A stretch of 64,000 nucleotides of DNA, taken from assembly GCA_016081115.2 (NCBI GenBank), contig CM071932.1, positions 55,440,659 through 55,504,658 on the forward strand. The letters are read 5' to 3'. A model generated the notes under the pieces. The model made no database searches and was not told the origin of the DNA. It saw only the letters and a program-made list of their open reading frames with translations. The DNA is from Rehmannia glutinosa (taxonomy: Eukaryota > Streptophyta > Magnoliopsida > Lamiales > Orobanchaceae). Made by a program: the position numbers and the translations under genes. This document shows positions 1 through 11,339 of the stretch, piece by piece (the first letter of the stretch is position 1; each line of letters opens with the position of its first letter).

Positions 1-516
1 AATTAATTTATCTATTTAAAATAAAAATGAGGAGAAATTCACGGGAAATACCAACTTTCCGGAAAAAACTCTACTTTATGTTCTCGGATTTTTTTGGATA
101 TTTTTACGCTTTTGCCTTGTTTTCGGACATTTTTACGCTATATTCAATCTATTTTGTTCCTGTATTATTTTCTGTTCATTCATTTGTTTCGTATTTATTT
201 TAATATTGTTAATATTATTTCTTGGTTGTTTCTATGTTGTTTCGATGTTTCAGTGCAACTTTTACTTATTTTTTACGCTCTTTTTAGTTCATGTGTTGTT
301 TTCTATTGTTTCTTTTATTTCTAGGTTGTTTCTATATTATTTTCAATGTTGTTAAGTCGTTTCTTTGTTGTTTTTGATGTTTCAATCAACGTTTACCTAT
401 TTTAAGCTATTTTTGTTCTTGAGTTGTTTTATATATTGTTTCTGTTGTTTATGAGTTGTTTTTTTTTAATAGTTTCCGATGTTGTTCTGTTGTTTTTTGG
501 GTTGTTTCTATGTTAT
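1..516. repeat. TG/T-rich tandem-repeat monomer, duplicated copy A
   Basis: T-rich, low-complexity DNA built from variants of short blocks such as TTGTTTCTATGTTG and TTTTTACGCT. It matches 25555-26070 almost base for base; I noticed only a handful of substitutions. It is therefore one monomer of the roughly 0.6-kb repeat described at 25555-31370. The short Phe/Leu/Tyr-rich open frame at 94-324 follows from T-richness and shows no coding signature. Its upstream end is outside the window. Confidence 0.75.
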
Positions 517-755
517 TGTTCAACCGCTAAGCACCTAAAATAAATCCAGCAATCCTCGCAAGAGAACGAGATCAATTGTATGGTAGCAAGTTTACCACAA
601 GTCGTCTCTCAAGGAAGACTTAGCCGGCAAATAATTATTATGTATCACAATAGACAGAAAATAAATCCTAAACACTCTAACCAGATTTGTTGGTTTTAAA
701 TAATCTAAAAGAAAATAATTAAAAAGACAAATTAAAACTAAACAGGATTAAGCTG
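517..755 (-). repeat. Truncated Athila-like LTR (copy A of the 26071 LTR)
   Basis: Begins TGTTCAACCG exactly as the solo LTR at 26071 does and follows it for about 239 bp. It then stops abruptly at 755, where Sirevirus LTR sequence begins. The five bases before it (GTTAT) equal those before 26071. The fragment is the U5-side end, if the element is read on the minus strand as its relatives are. Confidence 0.75.
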
Positions 756-948
756 AGTTATTCCATCAACAGCTCAGTTGAGTCTGTTGAGAGACTAACT
801 CTACTGATTAACTAAATTGGCTGTCCATCAAGGACACAGCTGTGTAGTATTAACTCTGAATATTTAATAGGACTAAATCAAAAATTTTGTAAGGTTTATT
901 CAACTCCCCCCCTTCTAAACCTTACACTTACACCCGTTGGGACCTACA
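756..948 (+). repeat. Sirevirus 1 5' LTR, 3'-terminal remnant
   Basis: Aligns with the last 193 bp or so of the 3' LTR, from GAGTTATTCC to the terminal GGGACCTACA, with roughly a dozen differences. The PBS follows after two bases. Its 5' end is the breakpoint with the Athila-like LTR fragment at 755. Confidence 0.85.
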
Positions 949-950
949 AG

Positions 951-962
951 TGGTATCAGAGC
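951..962 (+). other. Primer-binding site, tRNA-iMet type (Sirevirus 1)
   Basis: TGGTATCAGAGC, two bases after the LTR end, is complementary to the 3' end of plant initiator tRNA-Met, the usual primer for minus-strand DNA synthesis in Ty1/copia elements. Confidence 0.95.
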
Positions 963-1075
963 GGTTGGTTCATTGAACCCTCCGCACCGGTTCTTGAACT
1001 AGATCTCCAAACTTTTCAAAGTCCGCTTTAGTACTTAAACTCTCAAAACTCTTTCTATCATTAAAAGTTATTATC

Positions 1076-3060
1076 ATGGAAGCAAATTTGACACGCATCC
1101 CTATGTTCACAATTGAAGAATTTGATGATTGGAAAATTCGTATGCGAGCTCATCTATCAAAGATTACATGATGAGATGTGGATAGTGATAGAAGATGGGC
1201 CACCGCAAATCTTAAAGGTGAACACAATTGTAAGAGATGAGCCGCAAGTGAGAAGAGGATGTTGCTCCTGCACGATGTCATGGTTGAAAAACCAAGAACC
1301 GAGTGGACAAATGATGACAGAAAAAGATACAACCTCCGACAATGTAGCCAAGGACATCCTTTACAAAACCTTGGACAAAGCCATGTTCAATAAAGTCAAA
1401 TCATGCAAAACGGCTAAAGAAATCGGGGACAAGCTAACATTGATCCGTGAAGGCCGAGAGTAAATCAAAGAAAACAAATTATCGGTGGTCATGTATTGTA
1501 AATTTGAGAACTTCAAAATGATCTCAGGAGAAAACCTGGATCAACTGGATGCTCGGTTCACGTAAATCACCAATGAGCTATCTCGCACTTGGAAAGGAAT
1601 ATACACGATGAAATGTGTATGAAGATCCTAAAAAGTCTTCCATTGAATGGGAAATGAAGGTCATGGCACTAAGACATTCCATGGACCTATCAAAGACATC
1701 CAACCATGAATTATTCTCGGACCTCAAAGCCTACGAGTTTGAGTGAGAAGAAAAGACCAGGAAGAGACAATCGTACCCAAAACAATTTGCTGCTCTAATT
1801 GTTAAAGATGGGAAGAGAGCCGAGGTCAAAGAAGTCATTGATCCAAGAAATAGCCCCGATGGTTAAAAGATTCAACAAGTTCTTCAATAAGAACAACAAG
1901 AGAGGAAAGGGCGAATCTTCCGGAAGACACTCGGCTCCCTCCAAATCAAGGGAAGATAGGCCAACCAAGAGAACAGATCATCAAAAAGTGAATATCAAAG
2001 GGTCGACAATCCAAGAATGGAAAGAGTCGATCAAAAGGCTGAATATCTATCTTGAATCGTAGACAACCAGATCACTATGCAATTGATCGCTCATACCCGT
2101 AATTAACAAATACGGGAATGAATGAAGAAGAAAGAAAGGTCTTGTGAGAAAGAAGACAAGAAAAGAAAAAGGCAATGATGGCTGCAGAGAGATTTGCTGA
2201 AAAACAACCAAGTCAAGAGAGACAATTTGATTGAGAGCAAAGTGAAGCCGACTACTCAAGTGACTCGAAGAAGAAGCCCCGACCGCTTGATGGCCAAGGA
2301 ACAAGATCAACCCGACCAAGAAGATGAGGTACACTCTAACTCATCAAACTCGGACTCTAGTGATAGTGGATCGTGACACACACACTTCATCACCCACTCG
2401 ATCTTTATGATTCATTAGGAAAAATGATGAAAGATTTTTAACACATTAAATCCTCACACACACTATTAAATGAGGAAAACAGCCTACTCAAGAGTCAAAA
2501 CTCAAAGCTGACTAAGGAGATGAGTACTCTAAGTCAAATAGCTGATGAGAATGAAAGTTTAAAGACTGAAAATGCTAAATTAATAGCAGAAATTGCTTCT
2601 ATAGAGAAGAGGGAGAATGACCTCAAAAATGTTATTACCTCATTCACTAAGGCATCTAAATCATTGGATGATCTTATTATGAGTCAAAGAGAATGTGGAG
2701 ACAAGACAGGCTTAGGATTTAATTCCTCTGTGCTAGGTCAAACCTCAAAAGTAATTTTGGAAAAAGGATCTTCAAGCCATGAAGAGTCTGAAAAATCCAA
2801 AACTCTAAATGTTGCACACACATTCACTCCAAAGCACAATAACAAGCAACCGGCCTTGGTTATAAAGGAAAAAAAAACAAAGTTGATTGAGTGCACCGAA
2901 AGGACAATTTGTGAAGAGATTCAACCGAGTTCCTCAAAGAAACTCCAAACAGAAAATACTCAGTAAAGAAGAAGCGAGCTACCAAAAACCCCAGAAAATC
3001 CATAAAAGAAATACATATGATGGGAATGGTAGAAAATATCCAAGCCAAGTGATTGGAATA
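1076..3060 (+). pseudogene. Sirevirus 1 gag remnant
   Basis: The ATG at 1076 opens a short frame (MEANLTRIPMFTIEEFDDWK) typical of the UBN2-type Gag of Ty1/copia elements, then breaks within about 35 codons. Gag-like pieces follow in changing frames: a segment around 1380-1740 with KAMFNKVK and later KTSNHELFSDLKAYEF, then a basic region rich in Lys/Arg/Ser. A zinc-knuckle vestige (QPDHYAID) lies near 2055; its cysteines are lost. The longest open piece, 2520-2966 (148 aa), is Glu/Lys/Leu-rich with heptad-like spacing and is probably a coiled coil, a known feature of Sirevirus Gag. The copy at 37363-39360 has the same order with different breaks. Gag would form the cytoplasmic particle; this copy cannot. 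Confidence 0.8.
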
Positions 3061-3419
3061 ATGTAAACTATCAACATAGACTTATGGAATATAAGCCCAA
3101 ATGGCAAAGGCCTAGAACTCAAAGAAAGGCCATTCCAAAAGTATAAGAGCTTTCATCAAAGACACGTATGCACCTAGGCACTACACTCGAGACACCACAA
3201 TTACCCAAAGAAGGCGATTGCTAAAACTTATACACATGCATACGACAAAAGAGACAATTGTGTATGAACCTAGAATCCCCAAGCAATTTGCCAGGATTAA
3301 TTATGATTATGGCAGCGATAGATGACAACCCCTTAGAGTCAAATCATTTGGCTATAAGTTGGTTGGATCATCTTACAATTCTAACCCCTCGGGACCTGAC
3401 AAATATGGGTACCTAAAAC

Positions 3420-4030
3420 TTAATTTCCTTGATTGCGGGTTCAAGGAACAGTGAGTGCCAAGGAACTTGGTACATGGATAGTGCTCGGACATATGACAGA
3501 AATAAGAAAAATGTCAAAATTCAAGGAAGTTAAAGGAGCAAAAGTCATATTTGGAGGAAATGAAGATCCTGGTGAAATAAGAGGCATTGGATCCATCAAG
3601 AGGAATGGATTATAAATCACGGATGATGCATATGTTGAAGGACTCAACTTCAACTTATCGAGCATCGACCAACTCGTGACAAGGGCTACAATGTTGGATT
3701 CAACATGGGTGTATGCCAAATCAAGGATCTTGAATCAAATGAAGTTGTGTTGCAAGGATGCGACAAAAGAACATGTATGTAGTAGATTGGTCAACCGCTA
3801 CACACATCACTGTCTATTAGCAAAAAGCACAAATTGAATCAAGTTGGTTGTGGCACAAAAAGCCGAGTCACCTGAATTTCAAAACGATTAACAAGCTTGC
3901 GTAGTAGTCTTGTGGAAGGACTTCCAGGACTCAAGTATACAAGAAGGAGAGTATATGTGATGCATGTCAAAAGGGAATACAAATCAAGTCTTCATTCAAA
4001 GAAAAGACATGTTCATCTTCAACAAGAATA
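3420..4030 (+). pseudogene. Sirevirus 1 protease and GAG-pre-integrase remnant
   Basis: The frame at about 3460-3480 reads TWYMDS, the start of the copia aspartic-protease motif (D-S-G); here the glycine and following residues are lost by a small deletion. Sirevirus 2 keeps WYMDSG at the same place (about 39745-39765). Downstream text such as KGYNVGFNMG and IKDLESNEV belongs to the linker between protease and integrase. Several stops and frame changes occur. The protease would cut the Gag-Pol polyprotein. Confidence 0.7.
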
Positions 4031-4740
4031 TTGCATCTGCTACACATGGATCTATTTGGCCCAGTGGAACCAACCAGCATAAGTGGAAAGAAATACACCT
4101 TGGTGGTAGTAGATGACTACTCAATATATACATAGACAATATTCATGTGTAAGAAGAAAGAAACTCTACAAAAACTACCACGGTGATGAAGAGGATTCAA
4201 AACGAGAAGAGTCAAACCATTATCAAAATAAGATCGATGACAGAGGAACCGAGTTTGTCAATGGAATAATAACTCGAGATTGTATTGAGAATGGTATTGG
4301 TCATGAACTATCAATGAAAAGGACTCCACAAAGAATGGAGTTGCGAGAAAGAAGGAAGTAACCCTCAAAGAAGCAAGAAGGACCATGTTAGTCAAGCGGG
4401 GTTACCAAAAAGATTTTGGGTCAAGCAATCAACACAACTTGCCACACTCAAAACAGATGTATGATAAACAGGGACGGTGACAAAGACTCCCTATGAGATT
4501 TGGATGGAAGAAAACCAAATGTTGCATATTTGAGAATATTTGGATGTAAATGCTTCATCCACAACAATGGCAAATACAATCTAAAGGCTTTTGATGCTAA
4601 AGTCGATGAAGGTATCTTCTTAGGATACTCGGTGAAAGCAAAGCCTCTGAGTACTCAACAAAAGGACTATGGTTGCGAGAAGAATCCATTCATGTGGTAT
4701 TCGATGAGCCAAATATAAATGGAGAAGACATTGAAGAGTC
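4030..4740 (+). pseudogene. Sirevirus 1 integrase remnant
   Basis: Frame fragments match the copia integrase core and its C-terminal region: a remnant of the FGP..HWKE..YTLVVVDDYS block near 4055-4120, the GTEFVNGIITRDCIENGIGHE block at about 4245-4310 holding the second catalytic Asp region, and the C-terminal PNVAYLRIFGCKCFIHNN and FDAKVDEGIFLGYS motifs in the open frame 4500-4718. At least five frameshifts separate these blocks. Integrase would insert the cDNA into the genome. The parallel block in Sirevirus 2 is 40290-41050. Confidence 0.8.
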
Positions 4741-5069
4741 GGTGATAAAGTCAATCATCGAACCATCTGTAAGAGTCCCTATGTCAAGCCAAGCTAGAAT
4801 TATAAACTCGAAGAAGATGAGATAGTTGAATCTCAAAAAAAACTAGAAAATTTGCGGCTAAGTGATTACGAGAGAGTTGAACACAACTACACAAGTGCAA
4901 GACGACTAAATCCAGCCTAACTTACTCCAACTCGATGTAAGATGGCCGAGAGACCATCCACGAGAACTTGTCATTGGAGATATAAGAGAAGGTGTCAAAA
5001 CAAGATCCATAACTCAACAAGAAGCCATGTTCACATGCTTTATCTCGCAAATAGAGCCCAAAGATGTGT

Positions 5070-5960
5070 CACAAGCATTGGATGACACACATTGGATTCA
5101 AGCTATGCAAGAAGAGTCAATCGGTTTGAAAGAAATAAAATATGGAAATTAGTTCAAAGACCCACACATCAAAATGTTATCGGTACCAAATGGGTGTTTA
5201 AAAACAAGATGAACGAGGAAGGTTCGTGGTAAGAAACAAGGCAAGACTAGTAGCCAAAGGATATTGCCAAGAAGAAGGAATAGATTTTGATGAAACATTT
5301 GCTCCTCGTAGCAAGACCGAAGCTATAAGAATGTTTCTTGCCTATGCGACTCACAAGAATTTCACTTTGTATATCGATGGATGTAAAAAGTGCATTCCTA
5401 AATGGTTTATTGGAAGAAGAAGTGTATGTTGAACAACCTCCAGGATTTGAGCAGAAGACTCTTGGAGATAAGGTATACAAACTCAAGAAAGCCTTGTATG
5501 GATTGAAACAGGCACCCCAGAGCATCGTATGATACCTTGTCACAATTCCTAATCGTAAATGGATTCACAAAAGGAAAGGTAGATAGAACACTTTTTAATT
5601 CAAGACAAAAAGAGTATCTTGCTTGTTCAAATATATGTGGATGACATCATTTTTGGATCCACAAACAAAGAGTCTGTGTGAAAATTTTCAAACCTCATGC
5701 GAGTAAATTTGAAATGAGCATGATGGGAGAGCTAACATTCTTCCTTGGACTCCAAGTGAAACAATGAAGGATGGAACCTTCATAAATCAAACAAAATACA
5801 CCGAGAGACTTAATGAAGAAATTTGGTATGGAGGAGAAGTCTTCTCGTGAAAATACCAATGAATACATCATCAAAATGGACATGAATGCAGATGGCAAGC
5901 CGTAGATCAAACAAGATACTGAGCACTTATTGGATCATTGCTCTATGTTACAAAGAAGCA
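5070..5960 (+). pseudogene. Sirevirus 1 reverse transcriptase remnant
   Basis: Recognisable Ty1/copia RT blocks in order: [23 protein letters not shown] (5115-5222), [26 protein letters not shown] (5226-5310), a palm block ending in [21 protein letters not shown] read in a second frame (5370-5460), and the catalytic IYVDDIIFGSTN with YVDD at 5634-5645. The two catalytic aspartates are kept, but the frame changes at least six times. RT would copy the element RNA into cDNA inside the particle. Confidence 0.85.
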
Positions 5961-6575
5961 AGCAGCCGGACATCACCTTTGTTGTAGGTGTATGTGCAAG
6001 ATTTCAATCTGCTCCGAAGAAGAGAGCCATATGACAAAGACTAAGAGAATATTGAGATACTTGAAAGGAAGCTAAGAAGTTGGCTTATGGTATCCAAAGG
6101 AAGGTGGATTCAAGCTAATCGGCTATTCATACTCGACTATCGATGGATCGAGTTAATGAAAAAAGCACTTCAGGCACATGTCAAATGCTAGGAAACAGTG
6201 ATTTCTGGTTTAGCAAGAAGCAAAATTCAATAGCCACCTCTACACCGGCAGAATACATAGTCTGCGGGCAGTGTTGTGCCCAAGTCCTATGGATGAGACA
6301 AAGAATGAGAGACTATGAAGTTGAGGAAAAAGAAATTCCAATCATGTGTGATAACACAAGTGCAATTGCAATCACTCAAAATCTGTGTTGCACTCAAGAA
6401 CAAAGCATATTGATGTCGGTATCACTTCATAAGAGATCATGTTGAAAAGAAGGACATCATCTTGGAATATATCTCAACCGATAAACAATCGGCCGACATC
6501 TTCACAAAACCACTATGTGAGTCAAGATTTGAAGAACTCAAACATGAGTTAGGGTTAATTGAGCTGAGGTGACAC
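5960..6575 (+). pseudogene. Sirevirus 1 RNase H remnant and pol end
   Basis: Contains the copia RNase H tail: STPAEYIVCGQC at about 6238-6275, an IPIMCDNTSAIAITQN stretch near 6330-6380, and the conserved last part (HVEKKDIILEYISTDKQSAD..IFTKPLCESRFEELKHELGL) up to a stop at about 6572. One frameshift near 6380 separates the last two blocks. RNase H removes the RNA template during reverse transcription. Confidence 0.85.
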
Positions 6576-7126
6576 TCAGAAGAATCAAAGACAAAAAATG
6601 GAACACAAAAAGGGAAAAAGAGCTGAACTCACAAATCAGCTAAGTAGATCAGCTATATCGGAAAGACAGTTTATACCAAGTCAGCTGTTAGTGACTCACT
6701 AAGAGAAGTGTGAGAAGAAGAGTTAAATCGGCTAAAGGATGTTCGAGTCACTTATGAGCAAAGTGACAAAAACGTAGTCGTTTTTACTAAGCGGGAATGT
6801 TTTAAGAATGACGTCAGCATAATGATGATGTGTTTAGACATAAAGCTGCACACCAAGCTTATGATTGGATATAAATGCTGCCGCATTAAATACAAGACAT
6901 TAAATGCTAAATAGGCGTGCAAAATCTAAACCATTGATCTCGATCACATTTCAAAAACCACCCGCACGTCCTTTCATAAACCATACTTAAACCTTTTTCG
7001 TCCGTTTCTCTCACACACTATCAAAACCGTTCATTTCTCTCTCTCAGAAGAAAAGGCAAAAATCTTCTCAAAACCCTATCTATCTTCAAATCAATCTCTA
7101 AATTTGCTTTGATAAAATCCTGAAAA
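6576..7126 (+). promoter_or_regulatory. Putative internal promoter and leader of the Sirevirus 1 env-like gene
   Basis: No coding signal in this 550-bp spacer, but it looks like a plant gene start: TGACGTCA (bZIP/CRE-type site) at 6809-6816, ATTGG next to TATAAAT at 6870-6876, then a pyrimidine-rich leader with CTCTCTCTC runs up to the env-like ATG at 7127 in the context GAAAAATGGC. Sirevirus 2 keeps the TATA (43173-43179), the leader and almost the same TATA-to-ATG distance (256 against 257 bp); its TGACGTCA is lost. Promoter activity is inference. Confidence 0.5.
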
Positions 7127-10100
7127 ATGGCACCAACCTATGATTTTACCAAGTTAGGAAAGCAAATCCACACTGGGTCTACTGTGGATTTCGACGGCAT
7201 GGTGAAACAGGGGGTCCGATGACACCCTAGTGAAGAAAATTGCCGAGAAATTGGAAACGCCTGGGCTGAAATCGTTTCGATCCGAATATCCGATGACCTA
7301 TGTGGAGGAGGTCGCGCTTCTACGTGAATACCGAGATTCACGATGAAGGGATAAAGTCATCTGCATACACGAAAGCGGCTCACCATCTCTCGCCAAGGAC
7401 TTGTTTGAACACGCTCACTACCAACGGAAGGAGCATCGTAAATTAACGGCCGATGTAAACCTGGCCTTTGCTTGGAAGGAAATAGCCAAGCCCGACTATG
7501 CTAATAAAATAGTTTACACAAAGCAAACAAGAGGTCTTTGAAGGAGGATTATCACAAGTCGTTGGACATAGTTGCCAAATGTATTGACATCAAATTTGGC
7601 GTTTTGACCAATCAAAAGCAAAGCCGATCGTGATGGCGGCGATCATTGAAGAAAGGAAAATAAATGGGCCGAGTTTGTCTACAGCAGACTATGCCGAATG
7701 TAGGGAACAAATCCTTTAAGGAAGATGGCACATTTGGAGGATCCCTAGGATATGGCCTGGTGATTGGCCGGATGATGGAGGTGAAAGGAGTCCCTCTTAG
7801 ACATGGAAAGGCATTCCATGTTAACAAGAGGATGTTCGAGATCAAACCTCTCGGCGCACGTAAGAGAGCCTACGCCAAGAGAGCGACACAAGTGAGGGGG
7901 AATCGGTGACACTCGAAGATACATCATTTCCTCTCCATCAAAAAGGAAAGTTGTCCCCGCAATGCTAAGAACACTGGGCCGCTCTTACAAAGAAAGAAAG
8001 TCAAACTCGCTCCCGCCCGCAGCAGAGTCACCGCCCGCAGCCGTGTCTCCCGCCCAAAGAAGTTAGCGGGTCGAGAAGGACTCTCAAATACCTTCTCCGA
8101 TCGTCAAAAAGAGGAGATCGATAAGCCAAGATGGCCGGCTCCTCGAAAAGACACCAAAGACGCCCCGCCGCCCAAGACTCGATTTAAATCGTCTCGAACA
8201 GTAAATCCCTCCGGTACAAACTAGAAGACGAAGAAGAATCATCAAGCGCTCCGAGCTTGAAAACCGGCCGAGTCGCCCACTTAGCCGAACAAATACTTAA
8301 ATCTTTGAAGCGGCCGAGTCCCAGATGTAATTCATGAAAGCGCAAGTTTCTTTCAAGGCGATCGCAGAGGCAACCCGAACAAATAGTCAAGTCCGCGAGT
8401 TGAGACACAAGAAGAAGGCGATAGAGCCGATAGTGATGTGATGATTCTATCTCCACCTTACCCGGATATCCAAAATCGTCTGCGTGAGTGGAGGAAATGG
8501 AAATTGAGTAAATCAAGGGAACAGTTCCAATGGCCCGAGTTTATCGAAGAAGAAGAGGAACTGTTAAATTTCTCTTGGACTAACCATCGTGATCCCAAAG
8601 ATCGATGAAGACAATCGCACGAGACATCCTGCAGATCTTCAAGGACAAGGAGAAGGAAAGACAGCGAGGAAGGAAGGAGAGGCACGTGAGAAGGCCATCA
8701 TCCGCCCTATCTCCGCACCACGAACACACACATCCTCTCCTTGATGTCTTCTCCGATGTGATGAGGATCCCAGGAGAATGTCGCCGCCACGTAAGAGTTG
8801 CAAATGCAGCAAGCATTGCACGAATCCGAGTAATCCTTCACGAGCAAAGATTGATGGAGGGACCAGGAGAGTCCTCCGAACACGCTTGAAATTGATCCAA
8901 TGGGAGTGGTTCAGCAAATCGCCATCGTTGTTGCTGCCACCACTTCCCAGACTCACTCGGAAGAAGGCAATAAGGGACTTGGCGATGAAACCGGGACAGT
9001 GGGGACCCCGGTCGAGCCAACCCCTATTGAAGGTGTCTTACCACCGCCCCAACGGCCGAACATTCAATAGAAACAACCGGGAGGTTGGAGACGAGTGGCC
9101 CCATTCCAAGTCACTCGGTGGTGCGCACCGAGGGGGAAACTCCCTCCACCGCAAAGAAGGTCGGAGGATGTTGTAGATGACTTCACAACGAATCCAAGAG
9201 GCGAAGTGGAAAAAGAACAAACACTAAACGAACAGCAAGTTGTCATCAATGAAGCTCGACGGTTTTCAGATCTGTCTCGGTTGAGGTGCCAACCGCTCGA
9301 AGGCTAATGACGCGCCGATGCAATCGAGGCACAAGAAGGAATGCCCGGGAGTTAACACTGGCAATGAAAGTGCAATCCATGGGGTTGAGACTCCAATGGA
9401 TGCCACCACGTAAGACCCTAAGACAATCGACTTTGTTAAAAGGGAGGACCAAGGCCTCGCTGCAGTCGAGACAGCTGGAGGTAATGAAGGCCCACGGGAG
9501 GTTGAGACTTCCCGGTGTAAAGAAGCTGAAGTAGAGAACATCCCTCCTGCTATCATCGACCCATCTAAAAAGGAGATAAGCGCGCTTCATGATTCCCGGA
9601 TAATCCCGATGTAACCTTTTTGGGATCGGAAGGCGAAGAAAAAGCCGAGTCATCCCCGTGTGATGATCCCAAAGACTCAGTGCGGATGTTCCAAGCACGA
9701 CCAAGTCGATCCTAAGACTACTCGTCAAACCTTTAATTTTGATGATGAGCCACCAATGGAAATCTCATCATCGTCCGATGACGCTCCGATAAGGCCGAGG
9801 ACCGTCTACTCAATTGGAGAAATCATTTGAGACCAACGGCTGTTGAGACAGTGAGGCTCGCAAGTCGGGTCCACTTCACAAAAGACCCCGGTGAGACAGA
9901 CCATCACTGCGCAGCTCCCCAAGCGCAGCAGTTCGACTCCAAGAGGAACTTCACGCGCACCTCTCATCATTGAACAAATACCAGTTGGCGTGATGATTCC
10001 TTTATAGAATCTTTTCCTTCTCTCTCGGGAGGTACCAGGACCTCCCCGAAGAATCGAGAACGAGCTCGCACGCTTCCCCACGCACCAGCTCCGTTTTTCC

Positions 10101-10700
10101 ATCGAGGCACCATTGTTCCGGTGATTATGATTTTGGCGCCGCATGGCCATCACCGCAACGGAAGAATCACCAAGTCCGCGAAGTGTTCAAGGCATTATTC
10201 GGCCGAGATTGAACGGATGGAGAGGCATCGGCCTCTATGGACATGCGATCGACAATGAGAGATGCCAATCTTACTGGCGATTTAAGAGGCATAACAATCA
10301 GATCGGGAATGTTGGCAACAAAGAAGAAACAATGCGTGTGGAACAAGTCGATACTTCAGGACATTGTTCAACAAGCTGGCTGGTATGGAGAGTCGAAAAT
10401 GCCGATGCAAAACGAAGCCGAGAGAACATATTGAGCACATGCATGAAGCTCACTTTGTCGAGATAAAGTCTGCTGCGTGAGCAAAATAAGAGTGATCTAC
10501 AACGTTTGGAAGAAACCATGAATACAAAATTCAGCCTTCTCATGGCCGAGATGAAGCTGATTTCAAAGCAGAGTCCAACGCTACTCGATCCGAATTTTGT
10601 GATGCATACTCTACTGGCAGACTCGAGACAGAACTCTACCATCGCAGGCTCGACTTCCCTTTGCCAAGTATGTTTCAGTGTCCCTCTCTCTTTTGATGAT

Positions 10701-10714
10701 GCCAAAAAGGGGGA
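10701..10714 (+). other. Internal polypurine-tract-like motif (Sirevirus 1)
   Basis: CCAAAAAGGGGGAAG inside the env-like region shares the AAAAAGGGGGA core with the true PPT at 23768-23780 and is kept in Sirevirus 2 at 46990-47003. Confidence 0.55.
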
Positions 10715-11334
10715 AGAGGAATACCTTAAAGCACGTAAAAGATCCGAAGCCGAAAAAGAGGATGCTGTTGTGAAGGGAAAGACAACGAGTGAGGAAGTTA
10801 CCTGAAACAAAAGAAAGGAAAAAATCTTTGAGGGGGAAGGATCAAAAGATGTGACCTTGATGATTGCACAAACCCCCAACAGGGTCTGTCATAGCCGACA
10901 TTATCGCAACAAACTCCCGTGACTCGCCACTCCAACACTCTGCTATATCTATGGCCGAAAAAGAAAAACAATTGAAGCAGGGATGGAGGAAGTGGAAGGA
11001 AGAATGGATGCCGGGTTATGAACATCTTGAAACAACATGGAGGCATTCCAAAGTAGACAGAGATACTTATGCCATCTCAGATGCCGGGACAGAGCCAAGA
11101 TCAGTTGATGAATTTAAAACGCTCGCATCTTAAGGATACTTTGCAAATATGTCTATGGCTCAAGCTTGGGACTTGTATTGGGAAAAGGGTCTCACGTTAT
11201 GTGAAGAAGGCGACAGCGACAGAGACTACCGGCGATCACTCTGCTGGTCACTCCGCCGGTCACTCATTTGGAAAGAAGAAGACCCCAAGACAATACACGC
11301 CCCGAGGTAAAGGAAGAAGCAGTGGTGGAGGAAG

Positions 11335-11339
11335 AGGTT
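11335..11339 (+). repeat. Target-site duplication (left) of the Athila-type element
   Basis: AGGTT, repeated exactly at 23190-23194, just outside the two LTR ends. Confidence 0.9.

Larger units (their letters stand above)
7127..11339 (+). pseudogene. Sirevirus 1 env-like gene, N-terminal and central part (broken)
   Basis: Starts MAPTYDFTKLGKQIHTGSTV at 7127 and reads for about 30 codons before the first frameshift. The N-terminal few hundred residues, spread over frames to about 7900, resemble the plant retroelement domain often annotated as Transposase_32 or putative plant transposon protein. The central part is Lys/Pro/Glu-rich and low in conserved motifs. From about 10,250 to 11,130 there is a Met/Leu/Glu/Lys-rich, helix-prone part. 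The gene resumes after the nested element at 23195. In Sireviruses this position holds the env-like ORF of unproven function. I see no convincing signal peptide, though frameshifts make that uncertain. Parallel copy: 43429-47732. Confidence 0.65.

Noticed and set aside
8458..9728. Many overlapping ORFs of 60-160 aa on both strands in the env-like region
   Set aside because: They are shadows of a frameshifted plus-strand gene; none shows its own motifs, and the homologous region of Sirevirus 2 has a different set.
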